Assembly: GCF_030159255.1 (NCBI RefSeq)
Contig: NZ_BSCT01000013.1
Span: forward strand, 1-64,000
Source: Bradyrhizobium sp. SSBR45G
Lineage (GTDB): Bacteria > Pseudomonadota > Alphaproteobacteria > Rhizobiales > Xanthobacteraceae
Direction: 5' to 3'
DNA length: 64,000 nucleotides
In this document: piece by piece, positions 63,383 through 64,000 of the stretch
How the letters are laid out: each line of letters opens with the position of its first letter
Position numbering within the stretch: position 1 is the stretch's first letter
The notes under the pieces: model-generated
The model's input: only the letters and a program-made list of their open reading frames with translations
The model's database searches: none
Told to the model about the DNA's origin: nothing
Translations under genes and position numbers: made by a program

Positions 63383-64000
63383 CCTCGAGGAGGCCGTGAG
63401 TCCCTCAAGACATCCTGCGCTGCGCGTCCGAGCCGCCTTGCGGCGTCGGCCAGGTCTTTCGCCGCGAACCCCGAATAGCCGAGGATGAAACCGTCCGGAC
63501 CGCGCTGGACGATCCGCGCGTCCGACAGCAGGCGGCATTCGATGCCCGCGCGTTCGCGGATCAGTCGCGCGGCGCCCTTCGGCGCGCCCGGGGGCAGCGT
63601 CGCCAAGAGATGCAGCCCCTGCGCGGGCGCGGACAATTGCAGAGATCCCTTGGCATGCTTGACGAGCGCCTCGGCGACGACGTCGCGGGCCTGGCGATAG
63701 CGCGGGCGCATCCGCCGCATGTGGGCCGCGATCACGCCGTCAGCCATCAGATCGGCGAGGGCCTCCTGCATGAAGACAGGCGGAAAACGATCCTGCGCCG
63801 CGCGCGCCGCGACGACGCGCGCCACCAGTTCTGGCGGCACCACGAGATAGCCGAGCCGCAGCCCTGCGAACAGCGTCTTGCCGAAGGTGCCGAGATAGAT
63901 CACGCGCTCACCGCCGATGCCGGCCAGCGCCGTGAGCGGCGGGCCGGCGAAGCGATACTCGCTGTCGTAGTCGTCCTCGAAGACATAGGCGCCGGCGCTG
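63379..64000 (-). CDS. MocR/PdxR-type GntR regulator, C-terminal part (cut by window edge)
   Basis: At least 207 residues of the aminotransferase-like domain; the rest, including the GntR winged helix expected at the N-terminus, lies outside the window. Read to the edge, the frame gives AGAYVFEDDYDSEYRFAGPP, then RVIYLGTFGKTLFAGLRLGYLVVP with the PLP-binding Lys in FGKTL. This is the MocR pattern. MocR proteins often control pyridoxal, GABA or taurine genes near them. Its stop overlaps the MBL gene stop by 4 bp, so the two are convergent; regulation of the lipase operon is not implied. Confidence 0.9.
   Translation of the reverse strand, partial: SAGAYVFEDDYDSEYRFAGPPLTALAGIGGERVIYLGTFGKTLFAGLRLGYLVVPPELVARVVAARAAQDRFPPVFMQEALADLMADGVIAAHMRRMRPRYRQARDVVAEALVKHAKGSLQLSAPAQGLHLLATLPPGAPKGAARLIRERAGIECRLLSDARIVQRGPDGFILGYSGFAAKDLADAARRLGRAAQDVLRDSRPPRG

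Overview
The window is high-GC alphaproteobacterial DNA and looks like a photosynthetic Bradyrhizobium (a relative of strains such as ORS278 or BTAi1). The grounds are a bacteriochlorophyll/carotenoid cluster (crtB, crtI, bchO, bchD, bchI) next to rhizobial catabolic operons, many ABC uptake systems, and several families of intergenic palindromic repeats typical of that genus. The genus call is an inference; no rRNA or other marker gene is present. No rRNA, tRNA, CRISPR array, phage or transposase gene was seen.

Layout. 1-740: dispersed repeats. 741-8518 (minus strand): a small membrane ORF, crtB, crtI, bchO, an unnamed alpha/beta hydrolase, bchD and bchI (early bacteriochlorophyll and carotenoid synthesis). 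8603-15222: histidine utilisation, with hutI-hutH-hutU on the minus strand and hutF-hutC on the plus strand, divergent around a strong HutC-type operator. 15354-18054: a TauABC-type ABC uptake system. 18373-21411: a DUF899 protein, a small membrane protein, a TPR/winged-helix regulator and a beta-propeller protein. 21624-29230: a secreted protein, then a sugar-phosphate isomerase-like protein in an operon with a complete Dpp/Opp-type ABC transporter. 29240-30929: a thioredoxin-reductase-like gene whose frame is broken by an 8-bp tandem repeat, plus two small ORFs. 31073-36479 (minus): a second Dpp/Opp-type ABC operon. 36670-43619: beta-glucosidase, glucokinase and PfkB sugar kinase, then a BacA/YddA-like membrane protein and PEP synthase. 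43616-45558: small proteins and an HDAC-family deacetylase.

46026-57877 is a D-glucarate/D-galactarate catabolic region: MFS permease, LysR regulator, 5-keto-4-deoxyglucarate dehydratase, glucarate dehydratase, 2-oxoglutarate-semialdehyde-type dehydrogenase, galactarate dehydratase, an exported class II aldolase-like protein and an exported SMP-30/gluconolactonase-like protein. Together these take aldarates to 2-oxoglutarate. The permease and the dehydratase genes share a precisely spaced promoter-proximal motif (ATCGATCAAT-N12-TTGGACC), probably the site of the LysR activator. About 1.4 kb of repeats now separates the permease from the rest.

58826-63382 holds a compact operon of a patatin-like lipase, a thermolysin-like (HETTH) peptidase and a ComEC-like metallo-beta-lactamase-fold hydrolase. 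I cannot assign it to a known system, and it is the best candidate here for something undescribed. A MocR-type regulator runs off the right edge on the opposite strand. Other points to follow up are the 8-bp repeat frameshift (29838-29864), the dispersed ~400-bp repeat with 16-bp palindromic arms (start of the window and ~47.7 kb), and the tight packing of the hut operon onto bchI.
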